Assembly (NCBI GenBank): GCA_963850535.1
Contig: CAWKMC010000039.1
Span: 186,001 to 250,000, forward strand
Direction of reading: 5' to 3'
DNA: 64,000 nt
Source: JAMXLO01 sp963850535
Lineage (GTDB): Bacteria > Pseudomonadota > Alphaproteobacteria > Acetobacterales > Acetobacteraceae
Shown here: positions 45,173 to 53,813 of the stretch, piece by piece
How the letters are laid out: each line of letters begins with the position of its first letter
Numbering within the stretch: position 1 is the first letter of the stretch
The notes under the pieces: model-generated
Seen by the model: the letters and a program-made list of their open reading frames with translations, nothing else
Database searches by the model: none
What the model was told of the DNA's origin: nothing
Made by a program: the position numbers and the translations under genes

Positions 45173-46102
45173 ATGATTCGCGTCGTCCTGGCCCAGCCCC
45201 GCGGTTTTTGCGCCGGCGTCGAGCGGGCGATCGAGATCGTTGAAAGGGCGCTGAACAAATACGGCCCGCCGATCTATGTCCGTCACGAAATTGTGCACAA
45301 CCGCCACGTGGTCGAAGACCTGCGAACGCGCGGTGCGGTGTTCGTAGACGAATTGGACGAGATCCCTCCGGGTGCGCGGACGATTTTTTCGGCCCATGGT
45401 GTGGCGAAGCGGGTGGAACAACTGGCGGCCGAGCGGGATCTACCGGTGATCGACGCCACCTGTCCCCTGGTTGCGAAGGTGCACAACGAAGGGCGTCGCT
45501 ACGCGGCGCAAGGGCGGGAAATCGTGCTGGTCGGCCATGCCGGGCACGCCGAAGTGGAGGGCACGATCGGCCAAGTGCCCGGCAAGGTGCATCTGGTTCA
45601 GACAGTCGCTGACGTCGCTGCTCTGAAGGTCGCAGACACCACCAAACTCGCCTACATCACCCAGACCACATTGTCGGTAGATGACACGCGTGGGATCATA
45701 GCGGCGCTGAAGGAGCGCTTCCCTTCTATCGTGGGCCCGGACGTGCGGGACATCTGCTATGCCACGCAGAACCGACAACAGGCGGTACGGCAACTCGCCG
45801 GCGCGGTGGACATGATTCTGGTTGTCGGGTCCCGCAACAGCTCCAACTCCAACCGACTGCGCGAAATCGGCGAAGAGTTGGGCAAGCCATCCTACCTCAT
45901 CGACGATGCGGATGCGCTGCAGCCGGAGTGGTTCGTCGATGTCCGATCCGTCGGGGTGACCGCTGGTGCGTCGGCGCCGGAGATGCTGGTGCAGGGCGTA
46001 CTGGATGGGTTGCGCCGGTTCGGCGAGATCGACATATCGACACTGGCCGGGGTGGCAGAGGACGTGCGGTTCCGCTTCCCCAAAGAATTGGCCGACACAT
46101 GA
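45173..46102 (+). CDS. ispH: 4-hydroxy-3-methylbut-2-enyl diphosphate reductase
   Basis: A 309-residue iron-sulfur enzyme catalysing the last MEP-pathway step, giving IPP and DMAPP. The three cluster ligands are Cys13 (PRGFCAGVERAI), Cys97 (IDATCPLVAKVH) and Cys195 (VRDICYATQNRQ). VGSRNSSNSNRL and the VTAGASAPE motif complete the family pattern. The start is supported by the MIRVVLAQPRGF beginning. It is followed by a pair of hairpins and then hpnH on the same strand. Confidence 0.97.
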   Translation: MIRVVLAQPRGFCAGVERAIEIVERALNKYGPPIYVRHEIVHNRHVVEDLRTRGAVFVDELDEIPPGARTIFSAHGVAKRVEQLAAERDLPVIDATCPLVAKVHNEGRRYAAQGREIVLVGHAGHAEVEGTIGQVPGKVHLVQTVADVAALKVADTTKLAYITQTTLSVDDTRGIIAALKERFPSIVGPDVRDICYATQNRQQAVRQLAGAVDMILVVGSRNSSNSNRLREIGEELGKPSYLIDDADALQPEWFVDVRSVGVTAGASAPEMLVQGVLDGLRRFGEIDISTLAGVAEDVRFRFPKELADT

Positions 46103-46152
46103 TGGCCTGGTCGAGCCAGGCCATGACGCGAGGTGTCCGGGCCTGCGCCCGG
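46102..46152. repeat. Two consecutive hairpins between ispH and hpnH
   Basis: The first, ATGGCCTGG-TCGAG-CCAGGCCAT, has a perfect nine-base-pair stem and five-base loop (46102-46124). The second, CCGGGC-CTGC-GCCCGG, has a six-base-pair stem (46137-46152). The first resembles a dispersed GGCC-type palindrome seen in acetobacterial intergenic regions. Neither has a T tract, so these are more likely repeat elements or transcript stabilisers than simple terminators. Confidence 0.7.
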
Positions 46153-46176
46153 CGTCGCACGTAAGAAGGATAGAGA

Positions 46177-47319
46177 ATGGCCGTGCCGTTGAACCAGGCG
46201 CTGCGCGTCGGCGCCTATGTCCTGAAGCAGCACCTGATCGGGCGCAAGCGCTACCCGTTGGTGCTCATGCTCGAGCCGCTATTTCGCTGCAACCTGGCCT
46301 GTGCGGGATGCGGCAAGATCGATTACCCGGCCGAGATCCTGAATCAGCGCCTGTCGGTCGATGAATGTATGGAGGCGATCGACGAGTGCGGTGCCCCGGT
46401 GGTGGTGGTCGCCGGTGGCGAACCGTTGCTGCATCGCGAGATCGAGCAGATCGTCGAGGGCGCGATTGCGCGTAAGAAGTTCGTCATTGTTTGCACCAAC
46501 GCGTTGCTGCTGGAAAAGAAGATGCATCTGTTCCAGCCCAGCAAGTGGTTCTCCTGGTCGGTGCATCTGGATGGGCTGCGCGAAGAACACGACACTTCGG
46601 TCTGCCAGGACGGTGTCTATGACCGCGCGGTGACGGCGATTGCTGCGGCAAAGCAGGCCGGATTCCGTACTATCATCAACTGCACGCTGTTCGACACCGC
46701 ACAGCCAGAGCGCGTCGCGGCGTTCTTCGATGAAGTAATGGCAATGGGCCTGGACGGCATCTCCGTCTCACCGGGTTATGCCTATGAGCGCGCTCCCGAC
46801 CAGCAGCATTTCCTGAACCGCCGCAAGACCAAGGAGTTGTTCCGCGGCATCTTCGCGCGCCAGGGCAAGCGGAAGTGGGCGTTCAATCAATCGTCGATGT
46901 TCCTCGATTTCCTCGCTGGGAATCAGACGTTCCATTGCACACCCTGGGGCAATCCGACGCGCACCTATTTCGGCTGGCAGCGGCCCTGCTATTTGCTTGG
47001 TGAAGGCTACGCCAAGAGCTTCAAGGAGCTGATGGAGGAGACAGACTGGGACCGCTACGGCACCGGCAACTACGAAAAATGCGCGCAGTGCATGGTGCAT
47101 TCCGGTTACGAGGCCACGGCGGTGAACGAGACGATCCGCCGTCCATGGAGGGCGGCGGCACAGGCGCTGCGCGGCATTCGCACTGAGGGGCCGATGGCGC
47201 CGGAGATTGCGTTGTCAAACCAGCGCCCGGCGGAATACGTGTTCAGCGCACACGTTCAACAGGCACTTGCGCGCATCAGGTCGCGCAGGCGGGAAGGTCA
47301 GACCGCCGAAGCAGACTGA
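46177..47319 (+). CDS. hpnH: Radical SAM adenosylhopane synthase HpnH
   Basis: A 380-residue radical S-adenosylmethionine enzyme that adds adenosine to diploptene, the first step of extended hopanoid (bacteriohopanepolyol) synthesis. The [4Fe-4S] motif CNLACAGC has Cys38, Cys42 and Cys45. AGGEPLLHREIEQIVEG and VHLDGLREEHD are typical. The SPASM-like C-terminal cysteines include YEKCAQCMVHSGYEATAV. The frame is intact and an AAGGA lies upstream of the ATG. Its position after ispH links hopanoid tailoring with isoprenoid supply. Confidence 0.95.
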   Translation: MAVPLNQALRVGAYVLKQHLIGRKRYPLVLMLEPLFRCNLACAGCGKIDYPAEILNQRLSVDECMEAIDECGAPVVVVAGGEPLLHREIEQIVEGAIARKKFVIVCTNALLLEKKMHLFQPSKWFSWSVHLDGLREEHDTSVCQDGVYDRAVTAIAAAKQAGFRTIINCTLFDTAQPERVAAFFDEVMAMGLDGISVSPGYAYERAPDQQHFLNRRKTKELFRGIFARQGKRKWAFNQSSMFLDFLAGNQTFHCTPWGNPTRTYFGWQRPCYLLGEGYAKSFKELMEETDWDRYGTGNYEKCAQCMVHSGYEATAVNETIRRPWRAAAQALRGIRTEGPMAPEIALSNQRPAEYVFSAHVQQALARIRSRRREGQTAEAD

Positions 47320-47429
47320 TACCGCCCCCGTAAAGTGATCGCTTTGGGTGGTGAGCCGACCTCGCCGAAGCCATGGGTGGACGAAGGATCGGTACGAGAA
47401 GCGGACCTCCATGCGAACCTACCCGGAAT

Positions 47430-48401
47430 TCAATCGATCGTGTCGTCCGCGCGCGCCATGAGCACCGGGGATATTTGCAGCCCAAGGTTCCTGGCAGTCT
47501 TGAGGTTTATGACGAGCTCCAGAACCGCAGGGCGCTCTATCGGCAGGGCTTCCGGTTTGGTACCCTTAAGGATGCGGTCTACGAAATAGGCAGTTCGACG
47601 ATAGGATTCTTTAAGCCGCGGACCATAAGTAAAAAGCGCACCGCTGTTTGCCATGATCGCCCAGCCGGAAACGAGGGGTATCCTCAGGCTATTGGCGGTC
47701 GTGATAATGAGCTGGCGGTTTTCGACAACGAGGCCTTCTGAAAACGCCACAATGGCGTCGGGTGGGTTCGCTTTTACGGCAGCCAGCGCTTGGTCGAGCT
47801 CGGCGCGGTTTGCCGTCTTGAAGAAGTCGAGCCGAATTCCAAGTTCGTGCGCCTTCGCGGATAGATCAGCCCGTTCACCAGCCTCGCCACCATGTAGTGG
47901 GTTGGCAATCACCGCGACGCGGCGGACCGATGGCGCTAGCTCGTGCAAGAGTTCGAGACGCTTGCCGTTCAGTTCCGCTCTCATCAGCGTAATGCCGGTC
48001 GCATTGAATAGCGGATGCGCCAGATCCTTCGCTATCCCAACGGCGATCGGGTCCTCGCTGAACTCGTAGACGGCCGGAACCAGCCTCGTCCTGTCATGCA
48101 CGACAATTGGCGCGGCGGCAGCATGCGTCACGATGACGTCGACACCGCGATGCTGAAGTTCCGCGACGAGGGACGCCACCTTGTCCATTGCATAGTCGGC
48201 ATAGAGGCGATCGAGTGTCATCGTGACAGGCTCGGAGTAACCTTCAGCCTTAAGTCCGTCGAGCATTGCCGCGACAAAGCTCTCGGCGCCCTTCTCGTCG
48301 CCGCCGCTCAGGAAGCCAACCCGCGGCGGTCGCGCCGCCAGCGCGAAGTGAGGGGCGACCATCGCGAGCCCTAACGTCGGTAGCATGCTACGCCGTTGCA
48401 T
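47430..48401 (-). CDS. ABC transporter substrate-binding protein, ABC_sub_bind family
   Basis: A 323-residue binding protein of the tripartite-like ABC_sub_bind (PF04392-type) family. The N-terminus MQRRSMLPTLGLAMVAPHFA is a signal peptide. PRVGFLSGGDEKGAESFVAA and FSEDPIAVGIAKDLAHP are typical, as is VAVIANPLHGG. These proteins are common in alphaproteobacteria and usually lack a neighbouring transporter, as here. The ligand is unknown. Confidence 0.88.
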   Translation of the reverse strand: MQRRSMLPTLGLAMVAPHFALAARPPRVGFLSGGDEKGAESFVAAMLDGLKAEGYSEPVTMTLDRLYADYAMDKVASLVAELQHRGVDVIVTHAAAAPIVVHDRTRLVPAVYEFSEDPIAVGIAKDLAHPLFNATGITLMRAELNGKRLELLHELAPSVRRVAVIANPLHGGEAGERADLSAKAHELGIRLDFFKTANRAELDQALAAVKANPPDAIVAFSEGLVVENRQLIITTANSLRIPLVSGWAIMANSGALFTYGPRLKESYRRTAYFVDRILKGTKPEALPIERPAVLELVINLKTARNLGLQISPVLMARADDTID

Positions 48402-48545
48402 TACGCGCCTCCATCGCCTGCCACGGCTGACAATACTGGCCGCGAAGCCCGAGCGTCCATCTCGTCGAACCTTAAAGTCGCGGGCGCGCGAAAGGAGCGA
48501 CCGCCTAGGGTCGAGACCGTTAGATAGGTCGGCTGGTCTGACGCC

Positions 48546-49937
48546 CTATTCCGGCAGCTTCAGCGCCGTTTGTTCGACGTAGGGTTTCATCAGCGCGTCG
48601 GCCTGTTTCTGTGCCGTCTCCATGGCTGCCTCCGGCGTCGCCTTGCCTGACAGCACCGCCTGCACGCCGTCTTCCAGCGCCTTGCGTACGCCGACCGTGT
48701 TGTAGGTGGCGAACCAGCCGCGCGCATACGCAAGCTGGTCAAGCGCCACCTTGGCGTCCGGGTGCTCGGCGATGAAGCTCTTCATCTCCGGCAGGTCGTA
48801 AGCGGCAATTCGAGGGGCGAAGTAGCCGGTGAAACGGCTCCAGCTGCCAGCGGTCTCGGGACTGGTCAGCCACTTGATCAACGTCCAGGCGGCAGCCTGA
48901 CGTTCCGGGCTGTTGCCCTTCGGCAGGATCAGGCTCGCGCCGCCGATCGGGACGGCGTTGACCGAGGTTGCGCGGCAGGAAGGCAGTGCGATACGGCGAT
49001 TTCATGTTGTCGCGCACGAATGAGAGTGATCCTGTGGACAGGATCATCATGCCGGTGCGGCCTTGGAAGAACGCCGTCGTCACCGCATTCGCGTCGGTTA
49101 CACCCTCCGGCATCACCTTCCATGTGTGCACCAGCGCGTCGATGAAGCGCACTGCACCGATCGGTACTTGGCGCGGTGTAATAGACCTCGCCGCCGTAGT
49201 CGGGGTTGTAGATATTCGACCGCCATTCGACATGGCGAGGCCGCTGAAGTGATCCAGCCACAGATAATCATAGGTGCCCGGCAACATCAGCCCCCAGCGC
49301 GTGGTCTGGTTGCCGTCGTGTTTGGTCAGCTTGCGTGCGGTCATCCGCCCAGTCCTGCCAAGTGACCGGCGGATGGTCAGGATCCAGGCCGGCGTCTTTG
49401 AACGCATCGACACTGTAATAGAGCAATGGCGTCGAGTTCTGGAATGGCACGCCGTAGACATGGCCCTGATCGGTGGCATTCAGCTTCAGCGCCGGCCAGA
49501 ACTGGTCCATGAACTGCGCCGGCCGTCTGTCCGTCCTTGGCGGATCAGAGCGTCGAGCGGAACGACCTCGTTGTTGATGGCGTATTCGCGGACGAAGTTG
49601 GCACTCATGATCACTGCGCCCGGCGGCTTGCCGGCCTGGATCGCAGCACGCGTCTTCAGGTTGGTGTCGTCGTAACTGCCTGTATAGACGGCGGTGACGT
49701 GGATGTCGGTGTGGTCCTTGTCGAATTGCTCGATCAGCCGCTGCATTTCGACCGCCAGCTTGCCCTGGACCGGAACGGGAAAGAACAGGTCGATCTCAGT
49801 GGCTGCTTGCGCGGTGCCCGTCGCAAGTGTCACTGCGAGGAGCCCAGCGAGGAAGCAACCTCGGTGACGTGGGGGCCACGGCGCTTGATCGGGATTGCTT
49901 CCCCCCGCATCCGCGAGGGTCTCAATGACACTTGCAT
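48546..49937 (-). pseudogene. Family 1 (sugar-type) ABC substrate-binding protein, frameshifted and with a repeat at its start
   Basis: UgpB-like extracellular binding protein of about 440 residues, reconstructed from several frames: ATEIDLFFPVPVQGKLAVEM, LYYSVDAFKDAGLDPDHPPV, TWQDWADD, GLMLPGTYDYLWLDHFSG, GRTGMMILSTGSLSFVRDN and the C-terminal PETAGSWSRFTGYFAPRIAA. Frame changes lie near 49530, 49345, 49220, 48960 and the 5' end. An ATG at 49937 has a strong AAGGGG before it and follows the permease stop by nine bases, but a 106-base palindromic repeat fills the next codons and a stop appears within it. The hydrophobic signal-like LAGLLAVTLATGTAQA is encoded partly by the repeat. It may be inactive. 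Confidence 0.72.
49827..49932. repeat. Palindromic mobile-type repeat with GTGTCAYTG termini
   Basis: The left end GTGTCACTGCGAGGAG and the inverse of the right end GTGTCATTGAGACCCTC match, as do the internal GAAGCAACC and (inverted) GAAGCAATCC. The element is about 106 bases. It looks like the GTCATTGCGAG...GAAGCAATCC repeat family common in alphaproteobacteria, which behaves like a non-autonomous element. It occupies the first codons of the binding-protein gene immediately after its likely start codon. Confidence 0.75.
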
Positions 49938-49946
49938 GGTTACCCC

Positions 49947-50771
49947 TTACTTGATCCCGGATAAGGTGAAGCTGGAGACGAACTGCCGCTGGAACAGCAC
50001 GAAGATCACCAGCAGCGGTGCGGCGACGAAGAACGTTCCGGCGGCGATGACGCCCCATTCCGATCCCGCCTCGGCGCCGGAGGTGAACGAAGCGAGCCCG
50101 ACTGTCAGCACCTGATTGGATGGCGATGAGGTCGCCATCAGCGGCCAGAGGAACTCGTTCCAATGCGCGGTCACCGAGACGATGGCGAACGCGATCAGGC
50201 CCGGTCGCGCGAGCGGCAGCAGCACGCGGAAAATGATCGCAAGGCGTGACGCGCCATCCACCAGCGCCGCTTCCTCGTAGTCGCGCGGGATGGTGCGGAA
50301 GGTCTGGCGCATCAGGAACACGCCGAATGCCGATGCGCAGTACGGCGCCATGATTCCGGGCAGCGTGTCGTAAAGATGCAGCGCGATCAGCGTCGTCATG
50401 TTGGGCACGATCAGGATCGGCGGCACCAGCATGAGCTGGAGCAGGAACAGATAGAACAGCGTCTCCCGATAGCGGAAGCGCAATCGCGCGAAGGCATAGC
50501 CGGCGAGGCTGATCGTCACGCACTGCACCGCGAGGATTCCGCCGCACAGCAGGATCGTGTTCAAGTACCATAGCGGAAAGTGGCCGGAACTCCATGCCTC
50601 GGCGAAATTCGTCAGGCCGAACGGACCTGTAGGCAGCAGCGAGGCGATGTCTGCGGCACCGGCACTCTCCGGACGCAGGCTGGCAACCGCCATCCAGGCG
50701 AACGGGATTGCCCACAGCAGCGCCGCTGCGCAGAGCAAAAGCAGCGGGATCAACGGGGGTCCATGCGACAT
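49947..50771 (-). CDS. ABC sugar-type permease (UgpE/MalG-like)
   Basis: A 274-residue inner-membrane permease, start MSHGPPLIPLLLLCAAALLW. About six membrane helices are predicted. The EAA loop that contacts the ATPase is EEAALVDGASRLAIIFRVLL followed by PLARPGLIA. It ends with SSFTLSGIK, typical of the UgpE class. It is co-oriented with the binding protein downstream and with the UgpA-like permease upstream, from which a DoxX gene on the opposite strand separates it. No UgpC-type ATPase is present in the window. Confidence 0.9.
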   Translation of the reverse strand: MSHGPPLIPLLLLCAAALLWAIPFAWMAVASLRPESAGAADIASLLPTGPFGLTNFAEAWSSGHFPLWYLNTILLCGGILAVQCVTISLAGYAFARLRFRYRETLFYLFLLQLMLVPPILIVPNMTTLIALHLYDTLPGIMAPYCASAFGVFLMRQTFRTIPRDYEEAALVDGASRLAIIFRVLLPLARPGLIAFAIVSVTAHWNEFLWPLMATSSPSNQVLTVGLASFTSGAEAGSEWGVIAAGTFFVAAPLLVIFVLFQRQFVSSFTLSGIK

Positions 50772-50851
50772 TCGTCGTTGATTTGAATCAATGCGCCGGC
50801 ACGTGGCGACGGTAGGGTCGTCCACGAAGGACCAGATTCAGGAGGCTCCCG

Positions 50852-51328
50852 GTGGGCAGCGTAACGATGGACCGACGGTTCGTGTTGGCGTTCAGGCTGT
50901 TGATGGGCTGGACGTTTCTCTATGCCGGAGCGTGGCAGGTGCTGTCGTCGGACTTTTCTGCAGCGACGTTCCTCGCCCATACCAAGACGTTTCATGACAT
51001 TTACGCGCCGCTCACGTCGCCGGCGCTGGCGCCTGTGCTGACATTCCTGGTCAAGTGGGGGCATCTGTTGATCGGCCTGTCGCTGGTGTCCGGCCTGCTG
51101 GTGCGGGTCAGCGGCGTGTTCGGGGTGGCACTGCTGCTGACCTACTGGACCGCACACATGGACTTTCCGTACATCGAAAGCCACGTGAACCTGATCATCG
51201 ACTATCACATCGTCTATGCAACGCTGACAACCTGGCTTGTTGTGGTAAACGCGGGTCATGTTTGGGGACTCGATGGCTGGCTCGCCAACCGCCGCGTGAT
51301 CGGCCACCGAGCCGAGGCGGTCGGGTGA
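50852..51328 (+). CDS. DoxX family membrane protein
   Basis: A 158-residue membrane protein with four likely helices. FVLAFRLLMGWTFLYAGAWQ at the N-terminus and VKWGHLLIGLSLVSGLLVRV are typical of DoxX/TQO small-subunit-like proteins, whose functions range from thiosulfate:quinone oxidoreductase parts to redox stress proteins. The start is a GTG with AGGAGG six bases upstream. It lies between two ABC permease genes on the opposite strand, so it interrupts that operon. Confidence 0.85.
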   Translation: MGSVTMDRRFVLAFRLLMGWTFLYAGAWQVLSSDFSAATFLAHTKTFHDIYAPLTSPALAPVLTFLVKWGHLLIGLSLVSGLLVRVSGVFGVALLLTYWTAHMDFPYIESHVNLIIDYHIVYATLTTWLVVVNAGHVWGLDGWLANRRVIGHRAEAVG

Positions 51329-51329
51329 T

Positions 51330-52256
51330 TCAGGTTTCATAGTGGATCCCACGCTCCAGCGTACGCAGTGATACGATGGAAAGCGCGAAGAGAAAGCCGA
51401 CACTGACCACTGTGGCCGCGGATGCCAGTCCGACGTCGTAGTTCTGATGCGCCTGCTGGTAGATGTAATAGAGCAGCAGAGACGTGGCATCCGACGGGCC
51501 GCCCTGCGTCATGACGATCACGTGGTCCACTTGGGTCAACGTGTTGAGCACCGCGATCACGAGCACGAAGGCGAGCGTCGGCCCCAGCAACGGAAGAGTG
51601 ACGCGCACGAAGCGTTGCCAGGCCCCGGCGCCATCGATTTTCGCCGCGTCCAGCAGTTCCTGTGGAATTCCTGCGAGCCCGGCGAGGAAGAACAGCATGT
51701 AGTATCCAGTGTTCTTCCATACGGTGATGGCGATGATCGAGCCGAGTGCCAGCGCGGGATCGCCCAACCAGTTCGTTTCAGCGAGACCCAGGCGCGCCAG
51801 ATAGTAGTCCAGCAATCCGCCGCCAGGCAGGAAGATGAATATGAACAGCGCAGCGGCGGCGACCAGGGGGATCAACAGCGGCAGCACGATCAGGGTACGC
51901 AACAAGGCAGCGAACCGTGTGGTCTCCCGCAATCCAAGAGCGAACAGCAGGGCCAGGGTCAGGCTGGGAACGATTGTGCCGCAAGCGTAGACCAGGTTGT
52001 TGCACAGGGCTTGCGCGAAGTGTGGATCGGCAAACAACCGCGCATAGTTATCGAGTCCCCAATGGGCGGCACCGCCAAATGCGCGGATCGTCAGCGAGCT
52101 GAGCGCGACCTGTAGAACCGGCCAATAGGTGAATGCCAGCAGGAAGATGCCGGACGGCACCAACAGTGCATAGGCGACGACGCTGGAGCGTGTGCGCGCC
52201 CTGCTCCGCGCCGGGGCCGAGGTTACAGGAACGGCGCCGAGTGTCGTGGTGCTCAT
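51330..52256 (-). CDS. ABC sugar-type permease (UgpA/MalF-like)
   Basis: A 308-residue inner-membrane permease beginning MSTTTLGAVPVTSAPARSRA. About six membrane helices, including SSVVAYALLVPSGIFLLAFT. The ATPase-contact loop is IPQELLDAAKIDGAGAWQRF. It ends two bases from the DoxX stop on the opposite strand. With the second permease and the frameshifted binding protein it would form a sugar or glycerol-phosphate-type importer lacking its ATPase in this region. Confidence 0.9.
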   Translation of the reverse strand: MSTTTLGAVPVTSAPARSRARTRSSVVAYALLVPSGIFLLAFTYWPVLQVALSSLTIRAFGGAAHWGLDNYARLFADPHFAQALCNNLVYACGTIVPSLTLALLFALGLRETTRFAALLRTLIVLPLLIPLVAAAALFIFIFLPGGGLLDYYLARLGLAETNWLGDPALALGSIIAITVWKNTGYYMLFFLAGLAGIPQELLDAAKIDGAGAWQRFVRVTLPLLGPTLAFVLVIAVLNTLTQVDHVIVMTQGGPSDATSLLLYYIYQQAHQNYDVGLASAATVVSVGFLFALSIVSLRTLERGIHYET

Positions 52257-52407
52257 ATGATGCACGGACTGGTCAGGGTGCGCTGATACTGGGTCAATCA
52301 TGTAGCTTGCAGGGCAAATCGGAAACAGTTCGATGACGGGCGATCAGGACCTGGCAGTTTTGCCTGTCTCATCGGTCCACACGAGGCCCCGCCGCAGACC
52401 CGCCATG

Positions 52408-52857
52408 TCACTCGTCCTGGAACGGCGTGCTCCTGGTCTGCTTGGTCCGCGCACGATGCGCCTTGTTGTGACGGCGACGGCGCCTGGACGCAGGGGTAGG
52501 GCGAGTGGCGACGCGTAATACCGGTGGCTCCGCCGCCCGCTGGATCAACTGGATCAGAGTATCCAGCGCGGCCCGACGGTTTCTCTCCTGCGTGCGAAAT
52601 CGCTGTGCGGTAATCAGTAAGTCGCCGTGCTGGGTCATTCGCCGGCCGGCGACCGTCCGCAACCGGGTCTGTATGTCCTGTGGCAGTCCGGAGGCAGCCG
52701 GATCAAATCGCAGCTGCACCGCTGTTGCGACTTTGTTGACGTTCTGTCCGCCAGGGCCCGATGCGTGCACGAACGTCTCGACAATGGCGCTCTCGTCGAT
52801 CGCGAGGGATGGAGTGATCGAGATTATCCCATCGCGGAAGCCGACCGCGTCAGGCAC
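52408..52857 (-). CDS. arfB: Peptidyl-tRNA hydrolase ArfB (ribosome rescue)
   Basis: About 149 residues with the GGQ motif (HASGPGGQNVNKVATAVQLR, GGQ at 36-38) that hydrolyses peptidyl-tRNA on stalled ribosomes. The C-terminal tail is strongly basic (SRRRRRHNKAHRARTKQTR), as needed to enter the empty mRNA channel. I chose the GTG at 52857, which overlaps the mucR stop; the longer frame reads back through mucR. This coupling to a global regulator is unusual but may be incidental. Confidence 0.9.
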   Translation of the reverse strand: MPDAVGFRDGIISITPSLAIDESAIVETFVHASGPGGQNVNKVATAVQLRFDPAASGLPQDIQTRLRTVAGRRMTQHGDLLITAQRFRTQERNRRAALDTLIQLIQRAAEPPVLRVATRPTPASRRRRRHNKAHRARTKQTRSTPFQDE

Positions 52858-53285
52858 GCTTGCGCCGACCAGGCCCGCGTTTGGGCCGTCGGCCGGACTT
52901 GCGCCCAAGCCCAATCTCTTTCGCCAGAGTGGAGCGCGTCTGCGCATAATTGGGGGCTACCATCGGGTAGTCGCGCGGCAAGTCCCACTTCTCGCGATAT
53001 TGCTGCGGCGTCAATTTATGGTCGGTCATCAGGTGCCGCTTTAACATCGAAAAGCTCTTGCCCTCTTCCAGGCAAACGATGCGATCCGGGCGGACCGATT
53101 GCTTCACCGGCACAGCCGGCGTCGGCTTTTCCGTCTGCTCTGGTGCTCGGCCGATGTTCACCAGCGTCCGGTAGACTTCCTGGATCAGTGCAGGCAGTGC
53201 ATCCGGCGTAACAGCGTTATGTCGAACGTGCGCCGACACGATCTGGGCGGTAAGCCCAAGAATTCTGGTCAGTCGATTTGCTCAT
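52850..53285 (-). CDS. MucR/Ros family zinc-finger regulator, one frameshift
   Basis: About 144 residues when reconstructed. An ATG at 53285 gives MSKSTDQNS; shifting one base near 53262 continues LGLTAQIVSAHVRHNAV, which fits the family N-terminus. The DNA-binding zinc finger reads IVCLEEGKSFSMLKRHLMTD with a second histidine soon after (HKLTPQQYREKWDLP), and PMVAPNYAQTRSTLAKEIGL is near-invariant in the family. MucR proteins are global AT-rich DNA binders controlling surface polysaccharides and other traits. A shorter product from the GTG at 53239 would also retain the finger. Confidence 0.85.
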
Positions 53286-53412
53286 TGTTTGCCCCATTTA
53301 ACCCGAAACTGAACACTAACGTTATCTTGGTGAGTGGCGCTAGTGTGCCAAGTGGGGCTGCGACCACTCAAGGTGACGCTTCCACGACTTTAATGGCCAG
53401 GCGATCGGTGGG

Positions 53413-53547
53413 CTATCCGCCACCATCGCCATATGTTGGGCCGAAATAGGGGTGGACGTGCGTTATGGGCAAGCCGCATCCAGCGAGCTGGAGTACAATC
53501 GCAACCAATGTCGCGTACCGTCGAACTGAATGGAAGCCCTGTGGCAT
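53413..53547 (-). CDS. Candidate small lipoprotein, 44 residues
   Basis: MPQGFHSVRRYATLVAIVLQ followed by LAGCGLPITHVHPYFGPTYG has a signal and lipobox (LAGC), with AGGA seven bases upstream. The mature part is only about 17 residues. It could be a genuine small lipoprotein or the start of a longer one cut by an indel. No family recognised. Confidence 0.4.
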   Translation of the reverse strand: MPQGFHSVRRYATLVAIVLQLAGCGLPITHVHPYFGPTYGDGGG

Positions 53548-53813
53548 GAGGTCCTGACTCCGAGCTCGGCGGAGGTGGTCATGAAACATGCTGTTGGGAG
53601 CCTCGCGCAAAAAAAGCCCAGTCTACCGATCGCAGAGGATACTGACTGTTCTCAAGCTTCGTCCATATCCCGATCAGAAGACTATTGTCGCGTCAGGGCT
53701 CACCGAAACGTCTACTGTCCCGCACCGGTCTAGGTCAACAAAATGCTGGCGGCAAAAGCCAGTCGGCGTCAGGGCGGTCGAACTCGACCCTCCCCGGCGC
53801 CTCCTCGCGAGCT

